Assembly (NCBI RefSeq): GCF_037975245.1
Contig: NC_092579.1
Location: 12,200,678-12,264,677, forward strand
Reading direction: 5' to 3'
Source of the DNA: Apostichopus japonicus
Lineage: Eukaryota; Echinodermata; Holothuroidea; Aspidochirotida; Stichopodidae
DNA: 64,000 nt
This document shows, piece after piece, positions 9,819 to 20,991 of this stretch (within the stretch, counting starts at the first letter, position 1; each line of letters begins with the position of its first letter). Under the pieces are notes generated by a model. That model did not search any database. It was given only the letters and a program-made list of their open reading frames with translations, and was not told the origin of the DNA. The translations under genes and the position numbers were made by a program.

Positions 9819-10670
9819 TTACTGTATATTGTTCTCTGTCTTTGGAGGAGTGAGCAGGTTCACCGTATTGACGTCCTCAAAGTCGTCATCTGAGAGGGAC
9901 TCGGAGGAACTGTCTCCAACGTTGGACGCACCTTCCGCTACAGCATTTACCCACGGTTTCCGTTTCATTTTGCCCCTTTTGGGTCCACTCCGTTGGGATC
10001 CGCTCGCTGACGCTTTGCGTGTAGCTGTTCTGCATTGAGCTGCAAAATGGTTCTTCCTGTCGCATTTGGAACAGGTCTTTCCATATGCAGGACACTGGTA
10101 CTTCCCAAAGACGTGTCTGTTCCCACAGTACTTGCATTTCTGAAGTCTTTCGTCTTGCCCGCTTTGTCGGAGCGCGTGCACCTCTGTTTTCGTCTCGATG
10201 TGGCGGTAGTAATCGCTCTCTGAGTGCCGAATTTGTGATACCACACACGATCCTATCCCGGACAAGCGGGTCATGCAATGATTCAAAGTTACATGTTTGT
10301 GCCAGGACTTTGAGTTCAGTGATGTATCTGTCCAACTGCTCCCCTGGCTCCTGAAATCTCGTGAAGAATTTGTATCTTTCTACAGTTTCATTTTGCTTTG
10401 GGTTGCAGTAGGCATCAAAGAGTGTGAGGAGCTCTCCAATTTTCAGGGAAACATCGGCAGCGCCTGCAGCTGGTACCGGTTTTATAGTCTCATATATCTC
10501 ACGTCCGGTAGTGCCCATAAGATAGAGGCACATTTTTCCTTTAACTTATCATCTTTGTCAGACATTGCCAGTTCTGCATATAGCTTGAATTCTTCTTTCC
10601 AGTGTTGCCATCTGCTTGCCAGTTTGGGAGAAGCAAAATCAACCTTCTCTGGTGGGGGAACTTTATCCAT
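9819..10670 (-). pseudogene. Gypsy gag with two zinc knuckles, frameshifted
   Basis: Gag starts at the ATG ending at 10670 (MDKVPPPEKVDFASPKLASR). It shifts frame near 10490-10530 into a capsid-like stretch (YKFFTRFQEPGEQLDRYITE) and again near 10150-10280 into a nucleocapsid. The nucleocapsid has a CX2CX3HX6C knuckle (CKYCGNRHVFGKYQC) and a CX2CX4HX4C knuckle (CSKCDRKNHFAAQC), which bind element RNA. Three overlapping frames are needed to cover the gene, so it is broken. Confidence 0.85.
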
Positions 10671-10834
10671 ACTGTTATTGTAACTCGCGATCTTCTGGCA
10701 GAATTTATTTCAGGAATCGTCTGAATGTTAATTTTAATTCTCCAACGTGTACACGGTTTTGTATTGTACCGGTACGTACAGTAACGCGATTGTTTTCTTT
10801 TCTTATTTTCTTCTCACCAGACTGTTGTTTCAAA

Positions 10835-11832
10835 AGGCTTTGTATATTTGTATTTGTATATTTATTTGTTTCATCACAATTTACAGTGTGACGGGAAGTC
10901 TCATATAAAGCCTGTAAGGCTTAACAAAGTAGGAGACTCCCCAAAAAGGAAAAATAAAGAAAAACTTAAGAATAGAAAAAGAAAAGTTAATACCTGTAGT
11001 AGCATCTACAATGATGAAATAATCGAATTGACTCTACTTGAAATTAATATTGTTAATAAGCAATCCTAACAATCTTTATAATGATCTTAATCGCAAACAC
11101 ACACAAGAATAAATCCATCAATAGTGAGAAATAATTACAGTTTGGAGATTCCTTTTGAATACAGAGTAAGAAGGCTTATTCTTAACATTATCCTGGAGAT
11201 TATTCCACGTTTTTATAGCACGAATATGAGGGTTAAAAGAGCTTAAAGTACTTCGTTGGGATAAAACATGCGTTATTACAATGGCGTGTTTGATGGTTGT
11301 GGATTAGTCTATTACTACATATAAAATCTTTAAAAGCCTCGGGTAGCAATCCATTCCATGCTTTATATGCAAATGTTGCAAGCTGGACTCTTATAATATC
11401 ATTTAGTTTTAATAAATTTAATCTTTTGTATAATGGGCTAGTATGATCACGTGGTGCAGCATGTGATATATGGCGGATAGCAATCTTCTGGAGGACACAT
11501 AGGTGATTAAGATTTGTAGAATAGGTTCCTGACCAAATAGTCGTGCAATAAGTTAATTGGGGTAAAATCAGAGTTATATAGAGTGTTCTGAGTATATTTG
11601 GAGGTAAATAATGTTTTAATTTGCATATAATACCAGTATTTCTAGCCACTCTGTTACAGACTGCTGATATGTGATCACGCCACGAAAGTTTATTGTCTAT
11701 GTGTACACCCAAGAACTTAGTAGTGTTAACCCGATTAATAATTTTATCATTCATGGTAATATTGTGATCCCATCTGAATGAATGACTAGCATTAAACACC
11801 ATATAATAAGTTTTTCTATATTAAGAGATAAT
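10835..11832 (-). mobile_element. 5'-truncated CR1/L2 retrotransposon inserted in the Gypsy leader
   Basis: The fragment holds the C-terminal part of ORF2 (about 11233-11828), related to the copy at 1-2761, and ends at about 10835 in a tail rich in AAATA/CAAATA units. Its 3' hairpin (about 10890-10945 on the minus strand) matches that of the first copy. It begins abruptly at the codons for LSLN just after the RT catalytic region, as expected of 5' truncation during target-primed reverse transcription. Confidence 0.85.
11233..11802 (-). pseudogene. CR1/L2 ORF2 C-terminal fragment
   Basis: About 190 residues align end to end with the C-terminus of the ORF at 1313-2560: TTKFLGVHIDNKLSWRDHI, LPPNILRTLYITLILPQLTY and RHISHAAPRDHTSPLYKRLN. 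A frameshift at about 11800 separates it from the preceding LSLN codons. It has no start of its own and no catalytic residues, so it is a dead remnant. Confidence 0.85.
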
Positions 11833-12192
11833 GACTGTATTATCACCGTATTATCACTGTATTAACTACTGTATTATCACCGTGCTGCAGTGTGTTCCCT
11901 TTCGTTGCATTATGAACTAGTCGAACACATCTTACTGTTATAGTTTAGCGTACAATCTGCAGTTCCTTTCTTTGCTTACAGTACCACATCACACTGCATT
12001 CTACGTTGCGTCTCGGATTACTGTACTGTTTTATCACATAGTCCTATACATACGATACTGTGTATGCTATTCTAACGGTGCATTCGCATAGCGGAATCTT
12101 CCCGAATTGCTGACTAATTCACGGTGATATTCGGGTGATCAGTCCTTCGAATCTCGCAAGAATGTTCCTCAAAATTACTGTATCTTAAGTTT
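11833..12192 (-). other. Gypsy leader sequence
   Basis: Untranslated region between the primer binding site and gag, split from the rest of the leader by the CR1/L2 insertion. Short runs of ACTGTATTATCACCGT repeat at about 11830-11885. No gene seen. Confidence 0.6.
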
Positions 12193-12205
12193 ACTTCTGA
12201 CACCA
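12193..12205 (-). promoter_or_regulatory. Gypsy primer binding site, tRNA-Leu type
   Basis: On the minus strand TGGTGTCAGAAGT directly abuts the 5' LTR. It is complementary to the 3' end of a typical metazoan tRNA-Leu including CCA (from memory of the tRNA-Leu 3' end). It would prime minus-strand DNA synthesis. Confidence 0.75.
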
Positions 12206-12395
12206 TGTTTCAGTTTGTGGCCGTCGAGCGTGTCGTATAAAGAATATAGGAGGCGATCATTTATTTAGTAACGGACTTGGTTTATTATTGTACTTCAGTA
12301 GCCATATTCAATGGAGTGCACAGACTCGTAGTGTGTAATATGAAGAGCAAGTACGGTAGCTCATATTGATCAGCTACATAAATGTACTTGTCACA
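12206..12395 (-). repeat. Gypsy 5' LTR
   Basis: 190 bp, partner of the LTR at 6516-6705, with 7 substitutions and no indels by my count. It would hold the promoter and polyadenylation signals; none is certain by eye. Confidence 0.9.
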
Positions 12396-12400
12396 CAGTG

Positions 12401-12805
12401 AGGCTGTGGTTTACAAATCCCGATGATCCAGTTTTGGCAAAGAAAACCTTCAATTCTCTTCTCTTATTCTTAGTAACTTAACAGTTGCACTGGAGTGACA
12501 TGCAATATCAGTTTAACATGTTCCAAACAGTTCAGGAATACATTGGGGTATGTCCTGTAGGTCAGTTTGGGAGGAATCAGCTGAGCTAAACAAAAGTAGT
12601 TTTCATCACTTTTCAGAGCCAGAGACGAAAAAACCCTCCCCGCTGACCCTTCTCTGGATGACGTTTCTGCAGGTAGGGCAAGCCAGACCAAGTGGACTGT
12701 GATCAGGGATACCAATACAACCTGCAGGAATCATAGATGCACCCAAATTGGTCAAGTTTATCAAAATTGGTGACTGGAAATGTTGTTGCAGACGTAGACC
12801 TGGTT
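12401..12805. other. No gene recognised
   Basis: Sequence between the Gypsy target duplication and the next repeat. It has one short minus-strand ORF without recognisable motifs. I see nothing else. Confidence 0.4.
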
Positions 12806-12988
12806 ACTGCTTACACAGTATTGCTCATATGTGTATTTACACACTGCACCTTGCATACTGAAATCTCTGAAAATACATCTTTATGGACCTAAAATGATAA
12901 TTGCATAGAATTTTGTTGTGGTTTATATTGTGACGACTATAAAAAGTATCACATTGGTATTAAAAAATAAAATTCATCTCTCACTTAA

Positions 12989-13453
12989 GGTGGCATACTC
13001 CTATTAGAGTCTATATCAGTCTGCTTTATTGTTCTCCTTCAAGAAAAGTGACAAAAAGCAGCAGGGAACATCTTTTGTGACCTGTTATCAATCATGATCT
13101 AGTTTTTTTGTGGCTTGCATGTTGGAGAGCATGAATGGAAGTACATGTAGTGAGAAAATTGTGTCAATTGAGGCCATTTCAGACCCCTTTAAGGCCTCCC
13201 AGGAGCAGCGTAGGAAAATTGTTTACCACTGAGTGAAGAGGTTTGTTTACAAGTGACAAAAACTTCCGGCTCGGATAGCAAAAACTCTACATGGTCATGA
13301 TACGGAAAACTGATGGTGCCATAAAAGGCCAACTTGACAGCTATCCGGTGATGGGTAGCGTTTAGCTAGTGAAAACTATCTAGACTTAGAGACCACATTA
13401 CTTTTGTGATTTAGTGTGTAAGTCAATGGCGCTTTTAATGGGCGTATGCTACC
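12989..13453. mobile_element. TTAA MITE copy 2
   Basis: Left end is TTAA (12985-12988) followed by GGTGGCATACTCC. The reverse complement of the right end is GGTAGCATACGCCCATTA, with a degraded duplication TGAA at 13454-13457. The 465-bp body matches copy 1 closely, with about 30 extra bases near the left end. Terminal inverted repeats are clearest in this copy. Confidence 0.7.
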
Positions 13454-13457
13454 TGAA

Positions 13458-13985
13458 GGATTCTTGCCAGGTTTGTTACTGTTTTATTAAGCTTTTTAGA
13501 TGGACAAGAGTTCACTCTTGTAGCTACATAGTGATTTCAAACACAACCTTTGATTCAAGTTCTACCAATTCTTCCATATCAGAAAGACCTATAGGGTCGT
13601 CCCCACATCCATTGCTTGTCTCTCTGTGAGCCATCATAGCGCTGTGATAGGCCCTTAATAGGGCTTGCAAATTAACTAACCTGTTTCCTGAGATTCTGCA
13701 AACATGGTTTGTTGTGACTGAGTTGAAAATATCTCATGTCCTTTATCTGCTGGGTTAATTACTCTCTCATACTCTTCCTTGTCGAGCCTTCTATAAGCAG
13801 GTTTGCAAGAGGAATTAGTTGCCATATCTGTATCAGAAGAGCTAGGAATATCACCAGTGCAATTGGCATCAGCTTCAGCAGCTGTTCAAGCAGTAAAGCC
13901 AAACCTGTTACCTGGCTTGAAGGTTGTTGCATGCCTATCAAACATGCCTTTCCTTCTACCCATTGTTCTAAATACTAATCAGTTT
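13458..13985 (-). pseudogene. Transposase gene N-terminal fragment, second copy
   Basis: On the minus strand from about 13963 the sequence reads MGRRKGMFDRHATTFKPGNR, matching MGKRKDMFGRRATTLKPGNR at 20171 downward. It continues with stops to a KPGKNP-like segment at about 13470. Only the first roughly 150 codons of the gene are present, cut off by the MITE at 13453. It is a relic of the same family as 18887-20171. Confidence 0.65.
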
Positions 13986-14229
13986 TTATCCTTAAAATAT
14001 ACCAATTTTCCAGTGACCTATTCACTAGTTTTGTTTGTAAGCATTTATTGGAAGTCTAAGCAGTTGAATAGCTGCACATTGAATGATACAAGACAAGACT
14101 TACACTGAGACACCATATGAAGATTCACACAATAGACAGAGATAAACAAAAATGATATAAGTCATTACTTCTGAAACTATCATAAAAAGAGGTTTAAAGT
14201 GGATTTTAGAAATGTCAACTGTTACTTAA

Positions 14230-14345
14230 ACTGGCATACTCCTGTTAGCTTCTATATCAATCGGCACCAAGTGTGCTGTTTCAGAAAAGGTGCCAAAAAG
14301 CAGCAGGAGACATCTTTTTTGATATGTCATCAATCACTGGACTGG
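14230..14345. repeat. Truncated TTAA MITE copy 4
   Basis: TTAA at 14226-14229 is followed by ACTGGCATACTCCTGTTAG, and similarity to copy 3 runs for about 115 bases before stopping near CAATCACTGG. Its left flank (about 14155-14225) also matches the left flank of copy 3, so the two share an origin distinct from copies 1 and 2. Confidence 0.55.
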
Positions 14346-14731
14346 TTTATGTTTTTAGTTCTACCATGTAGCTTGTATTCTCTCTCTCTCTGAGTTGTGC
14401 TCTCCTCCTTCTGTATGCTCTGTCTCTCTTATATAGTCTATCATACTGTTGTTTCCTTTGCATCTGTTTCAGAGTCTGGATACATGGACTATTTGAGCTC
14501 ACCTCTAATCCTGCAGCTTCCATCTTCCTGGCTATGGACTCTTCAGGCCCTTTATTTGTAATGTTTGTGGCACTGTGGTCACTGTACTGACTGTTGCGTG
14601 AAATGTTTGTGCTATGTTTTGGATTGGAAACTCGAAAGCATTATTGACTACCTCTGCTTTTTGAGTGGAAGTCTGAAACTGAGTGGACCATAAACGTTTG
14701 CTGCAGGTGGGTGTCTCAGGTATTTCATTTA
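14346..14731 (-). pseudogene. Kolobok/Mutator-like transposase, C-terminal part (split gene)
   Basis: On the minus strand, overlapping frames read ETPTCSKRLWSTQFQ, then KGPEESIARKMEAAGLEVSS and RKQQYDRLYKRDRAYRRRRA, a highly basic C-terminus. The preceding part of the gene lies on the far side of the 4.15-kb insertion (18887 upward), where the frame ends at KEISANIPH. I infer one gene interrupted by the insertion, because the two pieces abut at the element borders and neither has its own end there. Frameshifts are present. Confidence 0.55.
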
Positions 14732-14789
14732 TAGTACTGATTTCGCTTGACTCCCGTTGAAATTTGTTAAAAGGAAAATAAACAAATTT

Positions 14790-15555
14790 CTTCGTTTTTT
14801 ATCGAAATTTGCCGATTTTTATCGAAATTCCACAAATTTTAACGATTGGTGATCTCAGTCATTTCCTACGTGGAATTTTCAACGATGCGTTGAAATTCTT
14901 TTTTAAACGAAATAGAAGGTCAATATGTGGTAAAGCGAAACGTCGGAAAACGCGTAACTTCGTTTATTAGTATCAATTAGACTTTGGTACAGTTGTTTGA
15001 AAGCAAGAATATTTACAAAAGCATTCTCAGGCTTGCATGAATAGTAACACTCAAAGAAACATGTAGTAAAACTGATGGGGGACATTTTCTGACTGAACCC
15101 CAAACACAGTGACATAAGTCATAACTTTGCCAGGCTATCTTGGAGGTTGCAGTACAAGCTATGTACCACGAGGCACCCTTCCAGATAAGTTGGAGTGCTG
15201 TGTAACCATTAAAATAACAATGAATGGACATAAATAAACTTGGTTTACTTGCAGATTGCGAAAAATAGTTATTCTTAAGAGATGTAAATTTGGTTTTTTA
15301 TTAGAGTTGAAGTATGAAACTTTGTTTCCGAGCGAAAAGATGTTACTTGAAGCAAAATAAAGATGCCCCGCCCATTCTGCTAGGACGCTTCCATTTTTCA
15401 AAAATGCGTTTTCTCTTTCTATTTTTTTCTATTTTGTTTAATATAGATTTGGCATGAGACATGTTAATCAGGTTAACTTTGATGGAATAATTTTATACCA
15501 GAAGTGGAAAAACTTAACAGTTATTACTTTCATTTCGGATCATTTCCGAACAAGA
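14790..15555. other. Interior of TA-flanked element, no gene recognised
   Basis: Left interior of the 4.15-kb element. ORFs here are short and overlapping on both strands, without motifs I recognise. The same holds for 17067-18700. Confidence 0.4.
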
Positions 15556-17066
15556 TAACACACTAAGGGTGTGACCGTTTAAACGATTAACTGTTTAACC
15601 GGCCGCAAATGCACTATCCCTTTAGAAAATCACAAACCGTATAAACGGAAAATTAAAAAAAAAAAATCAAATACATTTTAAACATGAAAATTATTTAAAA
15701 ATATGTAAAGAACTGAGTAATTTACTGCAAACTATCAATAAAAAACAGAAAAACGATGTTTTAGGCATGAATAATGTGTTCAATATAACTATAGTAGCAG
15801 GCCAATAGTCACAAGCTCATGATAGTGTCGTCAATTTGTTTTCTCAGTTTATATTTGCGACATATTCACCCGTGTACATCGATCAATGGCATGTTGAAAT
15901 CCCGTGTGAAAATATGTTGACCCCAAAAGACGGAAATGGTCGTTCTAGAAAGTACTGTCATAACATTAACAACACAAGGCCAGTTTGCTCTCTCAGGTCT
16001 GCACGTGTACAGCCATTTTTTCACACATGGTATTATGCTGTGCATGCATTGCGGGCGGGATTGCGGCAAACATAAAAGAATATGAATGAAAATGATAAAC
16101 CTTACCATATTTTTTACAAATATTGATGCTTAGATAAGTGCTTCCTCACAATCAACGAGCCGCCCAAAATTCGCTCCGCCTACGTAAAACTTATATATAT
16201 ATATATATAACACGTGGAAAAAGTTCGAGTTTTTAGACACATAATTCCCACTGACATTGGTCATAGAACACAAGTAGGTCATTGACATTTGAACTTGCCC
16301 AAGTTCATCGCACCATGGGAATGACACAACACATTGAACATGATGTTACATTCTTCCGCCATCTGGACGCCGAGTGTAAATTTTGGTGCAATATGCAAAT
16401 TATGAATGGTACTGCGCTGCGCGGTTAAAATTTAACCTATTGCGACACCAATTTTGGGAAGCTGTTGTTGAAGAAACTTTTGTATCAAATGTAAAGTACT
16501 GTATCATGTATGTGACACAAGAGGAAGAAAATCAAATCGGAGGCTGCTACAACCCATCGCAAAACATGTGCGTGCGTAATTTGTTTTCTAAGCATGACTT
16601 TTAATGAGTAAGCAGGAAAGGTGGGTAAGTTTGCTAAGTTGGGCGATTTTTTGTTTAAAATCTTGTGATAGATAGACAAATATATTGTTTTTTTTCTTCA
16701 AAAGTTACGATGTTGCCGAAGGCCGAGTTATATAAATTCAGTGATCTGAACTTCTGAAGACCACGATATACTGATCAGGTGTGTTATTCTTTTCATCAAT
16801 TATTACACGTAATGTTCGCAATATTATTGGGCCTAATTAGTAATTAACATGCATTGATCGTTGTCTTGTTGCCTGAATTGCTACTTTTTTGAAAAAAAAA
16901 AACCTTAATTATTGTACTCATAATGTCCTGTTTTCATTAAAAGTTGAGTGACATTACGTCGAAAAAGCCGCAATCGGGAAACAGCGTTTAAAAGTTTAAC
17001 CTACCTGCAGGTTATACGGTTAAATGGTTAGTGAAATATCTGTTAGGTCACACCCTTATAACACAC
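15556..17066. mobile_element. hAT-type non-autonomous element 1 (nested)
   Basis: The element proper is 15564-17058 (1495 bp). A perfect 13-bp terminal inverted repeat TAAGGGTGTGACC is flanked by the 8-bp duplication TAACACAC (15556-15563, 17059-17066). An 8-bp duplication and a YARGG-type end define the hAT superfamily. Just inside the left end is GTTTAAACGATTAACTGTTT, a subterminal motif shared in style with the element at 48004. No transposase is visible; the interior holds a (TA)n tract near 16194-16210. Confidence 0.85.
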
Positions 17067-18700
17067 AAAAAAAACGACTTTATTGAATGAAAATATACTG
17101 AAAACCATATCGCAAAAACACAAAATCGCCTATAACTCAAAAACGGAAGGAGATATCGACTTTTGTCAGCTGCGTAGGGATTTTCTAAACCGAATTTTGA
17201 TGCGCTCTATCCACCTGTGTCATTTATGAGCTTCTCTGATGTAAGCTGCAGTACGTAATTTCTCTATACCAGTTCCGCAACATTTATTTATGCAGTAAAC
17301 ATTGTTCATGTTCATTTTCTTTCACAACGAATATTCAAAGTTGTGCTCCACACGCTTCACAGATATTGTTTTATGTCGTTCATTTTCAATTCTAGTTTAA
17401 AATTACATTTTCGAACGATGCATTGTATGCCTTGTCAAACATTCCTGATTAGTAAAACTAAGGAAGGATATTTGATTGATATGATTTTATGAGCTGTTCC
17501 ACTTAAAAGATGATGATAAAATCGAAAAACAAAACATTTACTTCTCATGTGATGCATACCGGGAGACTCATAAAAACCCCCTTCTCATTAAATTAAATTT
17601 ACATGCCGTCAGGCCAGTTGAAAGCCCTCCCCAGTAATGTTTGATCAGCTCTTCCCACTATACACTACTCAAATAAGCAATGAAAATATATTCATTTTCC
17701 ACAGGTTTCTCCCCAACTTGGGCCCAAGCCACTGCTTTATTTTCTTAGTAGTCATGGAAACAATTGTTTGCAACTCTTTTGCTGGCCAGGTGTTTTCAAG
17801 TTTTATTAATAGCACAACTTCTGATTGGTTTATTCAAGATAAACTTTCTATCCCTGCTGGATTGTTCTACTTATATGAATGAATATTTGGTTTTCAATTA
17901 ACTTAGTTACAGGTAACATCCATTCCATTATGAACAGTAGGGGCAAAATAATGTTTGCTTCTAGAGTAAGCCAGCCAAAGGTTCTGCAGTGCTAAACCCC
18001 CCACGAAGATAAATACTATGCTAATTAACAGATGGTAGGCGTGAATTTGACAAAGCCAGGTTTATGATTGGACTAGGCCTCTCAAAAAAGTTTGATCGCT
18101 GGGGATATCCAGGGTAGGGAATGCACATGTAAGCAGCATACTGTAGGTGGCCCAGACCCAGGCTGCGACCTTAATAACCAGGGCAGTCCATCTGCATTCG
18201 CGGGCAACTTACAGTAGCTGGGTTAGGGGGAAAGTAACAGGATGTTTTTTATTTTGCGTGCATTGAAGCCGGGGGGAGATATTTTGGTTTGAAAGTGAGT
18301 GCGGTAAACGGCACTGTAGTACGTCAAGTAACACAGGAATTTATTGGAAAAAAAGATCTCTTTGATATCCAGCTACGACTGTTTCATTGTGTAAATTTTT
18401 TTTTATTTCTTGTTTTTCTGACGCTGCGTTCATTGGTGAGTTACTTAAACTTATCTTAGTTTAATACTAGCCTATAACTTAAGTACTTGTTACGATCGAC
18501 CAAGACCAGTTTTTATTATCCTAGCCAAATAATTTTTCAAACACCTAGTACAGAACTTACTCTGTCTTTTATACAATCAAACTTTTGCAACGTTTGTAAT
18601 ATTCCTTGGCCACTTCTGGTATAGTCTGAAAACGGCTGTAGTTACACTAAGGATTCAACGTAGGTCACAACCTCGATATGTCTAGAATTGCCTTTGCCGT
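17067..18700. other. Right interior of TA-flanked element, no gene recognised
   Basis: Unique-looking AT-rich sequence between the nested hAT element and the right terminal region. I find no coding motif. It may represent captured host DNA or a worn internal region. Confidence 0.4.
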
Positions 18701-18886
18701 TGTTGATCGCGATAACTTTCGTGGAAATTTCGTTGAAACTACGTTGACAACCGTGCCCGCAGTAGTCTAAATCTTAATGAAATTATTTGTTTTTTATCGA
18801 TTTTCAACTTTTTTTTATCGATTTCCAACTTTTTTTATCGATCGTTGATTTTTTTTCAACGGGAGTTAAGCGAAATCAGTACTGTA

Positions 18887-20171
18887 GTTGTGTGCTGTCA
18901 GTGTGGGATATTAGCAGAGATCTCTTTGTAGCATTTGGCATGAATGGAAATGTGTACTTCCTGCCCCTCTTGCATACAAATGAATGCCTTGGGCAATGTG
19001 AATGATTTCCAATGTAGCACTTTGCAAGGCAGTCTTAACATGTTGATAAAGCCTTCACAACTTTGCAGTGGTCGTATTTGAGGGCTTTAATTCCTGCAAG
19101 TAGTCACCTCTGCCAGTACAGGGCAGGTCAAGTCCTCTGCAATGCACTTTTGGATCAAGTGCTTCCTAGTCACAGTTTGTGCAGGTAACATATCAGAGGA
19201 GAGTACTGCTTTAGCCAGTGCTCTGCGGAGTGACTTGAGTAGGTGAACTTGGTCTAACAGCATATGGTTCTCTGTTTCAGAATGAGTAGCTGCAGCCATT
19301 GTACCAGTGAACCCTTTACATGCCTTGCCATCAGCATCAGTTGTTAGGCACTTCTCCTTTAGTGGGTTCTTACCAGTAAGTAATATGGATGCACAAATCT
19401 TTCCACCATTCTTTTCATCTTTGACATTGGCATCTTTACTGAACAGCCCTCATTGCCTGGAAATTGCAACTTGTGACCCCTTCTTCTATTCATTTCACCA
19501 ATTAAGTTACAGTTGTTACTGTGATTGTAATCAAAATTAAATTTATCCATGGTGACATTCTCAACAATTACATCTCTGTATTGGCTTGCACGAACAAATG
19601 GAGTCTCACTTTTTGCATTACGCAGACAGGTATGATATTGACGATCATATTCTGCAAAAATTGGAGAGTCTTTTGAGAGGCCATGCAGTTGCAGTGTCTT
19701 TTTTATACACCCCTTTTCTGACATATCATTTTCATTCACTTCTTCTATTGCAGGTCCAAACTGGTTGGCTGACTTTTGTAGTGTTCTGACAGCAGGACTG
19801 GGAAGAGAGATGCTGCTGAGCAATCTATGAGCTGCACTTGAACTGATCTACATCTGATGCAAGCCTAACTGCCGTGCAATGTTTAGTTCTGTGGGATTCT
19901 TGCCAGGTTTGCTTCTTGGTTTAAACCTTTGTAGATGGGCAAGAGCTTACAGTACCTTTGTATCTTCAGAGAATGCATCCAAACACAACCTTTGAGCCAA
20001 GTGCCACAAATTCTTCATATCTAAGTTTGCAAGAGGAATAGGTGCCACATCAGAAGGGGTAGGCACGTCACCAGTGCGGTTGGCATCAGCTGTACGAGCT
20101 GTAAAACCGAACCTGTTACCTGGCTTCAATGTTGTTGCACGCCTACCAAACATATCTTTCCTTTTACCCAT
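18887..20171 (-). pseudogene. Kolobok/Mutator-like transposase, N-terminal and central part
   Basis: The gene starts at the ATG ending at 20171 (MGKRKDMFGRRATTLKPGNR). It continues through frames at 19947-20171, 19359-19823 and 19087-19340. A central LTTDADGKACKGF with a following VHLLKSLRRALAKA and SSDMLPAQTVTRK resembles the catalytic-core neighbourhood of animal Mutator-like/Kolobok transposases as I remember them. Two in-frame stops and frameshifts break it, and the C-terminus is displaced to 14346-14731. TTAA-flanked repeats next to the gene favour Kolobok. The superfamily assignment is tentative; the coding continuity across the insertion is better supported. Confidence 0.55.
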
Positions 20172-20810
20172 TAAAATATAACAATTTCCTAGTGACCTAT
20201 TCAGTGGCGTCTTTCGCGACTGACTGCACTTTTGTTCTGAACTTTTTTTTGATACATTTGTCTCCACTGTTGCTCACTTCACAAAGTTATTAGCCTCCCC
20301 AACCAAATGTTTTTTACCTACTGAAAGAAAGATAATTTGCAATGTGTTTTTCAATGGTTAAACTGATATTATTATTACCATAAATATTGTATTGACTTCC
20401 CCAGTAATTATAACCAATATGGAAGGGTAATAACACAGCATATGATTGTATGTTATTGGCATGCCATGTAAAAACTGGTGCATGACTATATGATATGCAC
20501 ATTGACATGTGTAACACGTGAAACGTGAACAATTTTAGTTATATTTTTCCCAAATCAGCCCCCCCAAATCATATTGGGCCCCTACGCCTATGACGGTAGT
20601 TCTATTAGGCATTTTTTTGGAGTATTCAAAATCATACCAAGTTTTGTGTGGTGGAGTATAAGAATCACGAGATACAATTTATGAAAGTGGCAAGACAAAC
20701 GTGGTAAATATGACTGATTAAAGGCCAATTTTGACCGAAATTTTTTCAATTTTTAGGTCATTCACAATCACAGGAATATATGAATAGGCCTAGATAAACT
20801 GTAGTGCGAC

Positions 20811-20841
20811 AGTCGGAAATTCCAACTGTCGCACTCCAATT
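20811..20841. repeat. Short hairpin
   Basis: GTGCGACAGT and ACTGTCGCAC are perfect inverted arms around an 11-base loop. No context identifies a function. Confidence 0.6.
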
Positions 20842-20991
20842 TTCCAACTATCGTCAGTTTTATCAAGTTCGGGGGTGAGACACCCCCCACACCCACCCAC
20901 CCCCCACGTCCCTGGGTGTAAGTCACAACTTCTCAAACAATCATTAAAAGAGGTTTAATGTGGAGTCTAAAAAATTTCAATTGTTAGTTAA

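Larger units (their letters stand above)
6511..12400 (-). mobile_element. Ty3/Gypsy LTR retrotransposon, complete structure, decayed coding region
   Basis: Two 190-bp LTRs (6516-6705 and 12206-12395) start TG and end CA and are flanked by a 5-bp duplication CAGTG (6511-6515, 12396-12400). Both borders of one insertion are therefore preserved. Domain order on the minus strand is gag, protease, RT, RNase H, integrase, which is the Gypsy order. The LTRs differ at 7 of 190 positions by my count (about 96% identical). Frameshifts and an RT deletion make the copy non-autonomous. A CR1/L2 fragment (about 10835-11832) is inserted in the leader. No envelope-like gene is visible between integrase and the 3' LTR. 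Confidence 0.93.
14732..18884. mobile_element. TA-flanked inverted-repeat element (Tc1/mariner-like ends), non-autonomous
   Basis: Left end TAGTACTGATTTCGCTTGAC (14732) and right end, reverse complemented, CAGTACTGATTTCGCTTAAC share about 31 bases with CTCCCGTTGAAA following. TA lies outside both ends (14730-14731, 18885-18886). CAGT termini with TA duplications are typical of Tc1/mariner, but no transposase was found in the roughly 2.65 kb left after removing the nested hAT element. Subterminal runs of TTTTTATCGA occur at both ends. It interrupts a transposase pseudogene. Confidence 0.7.
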
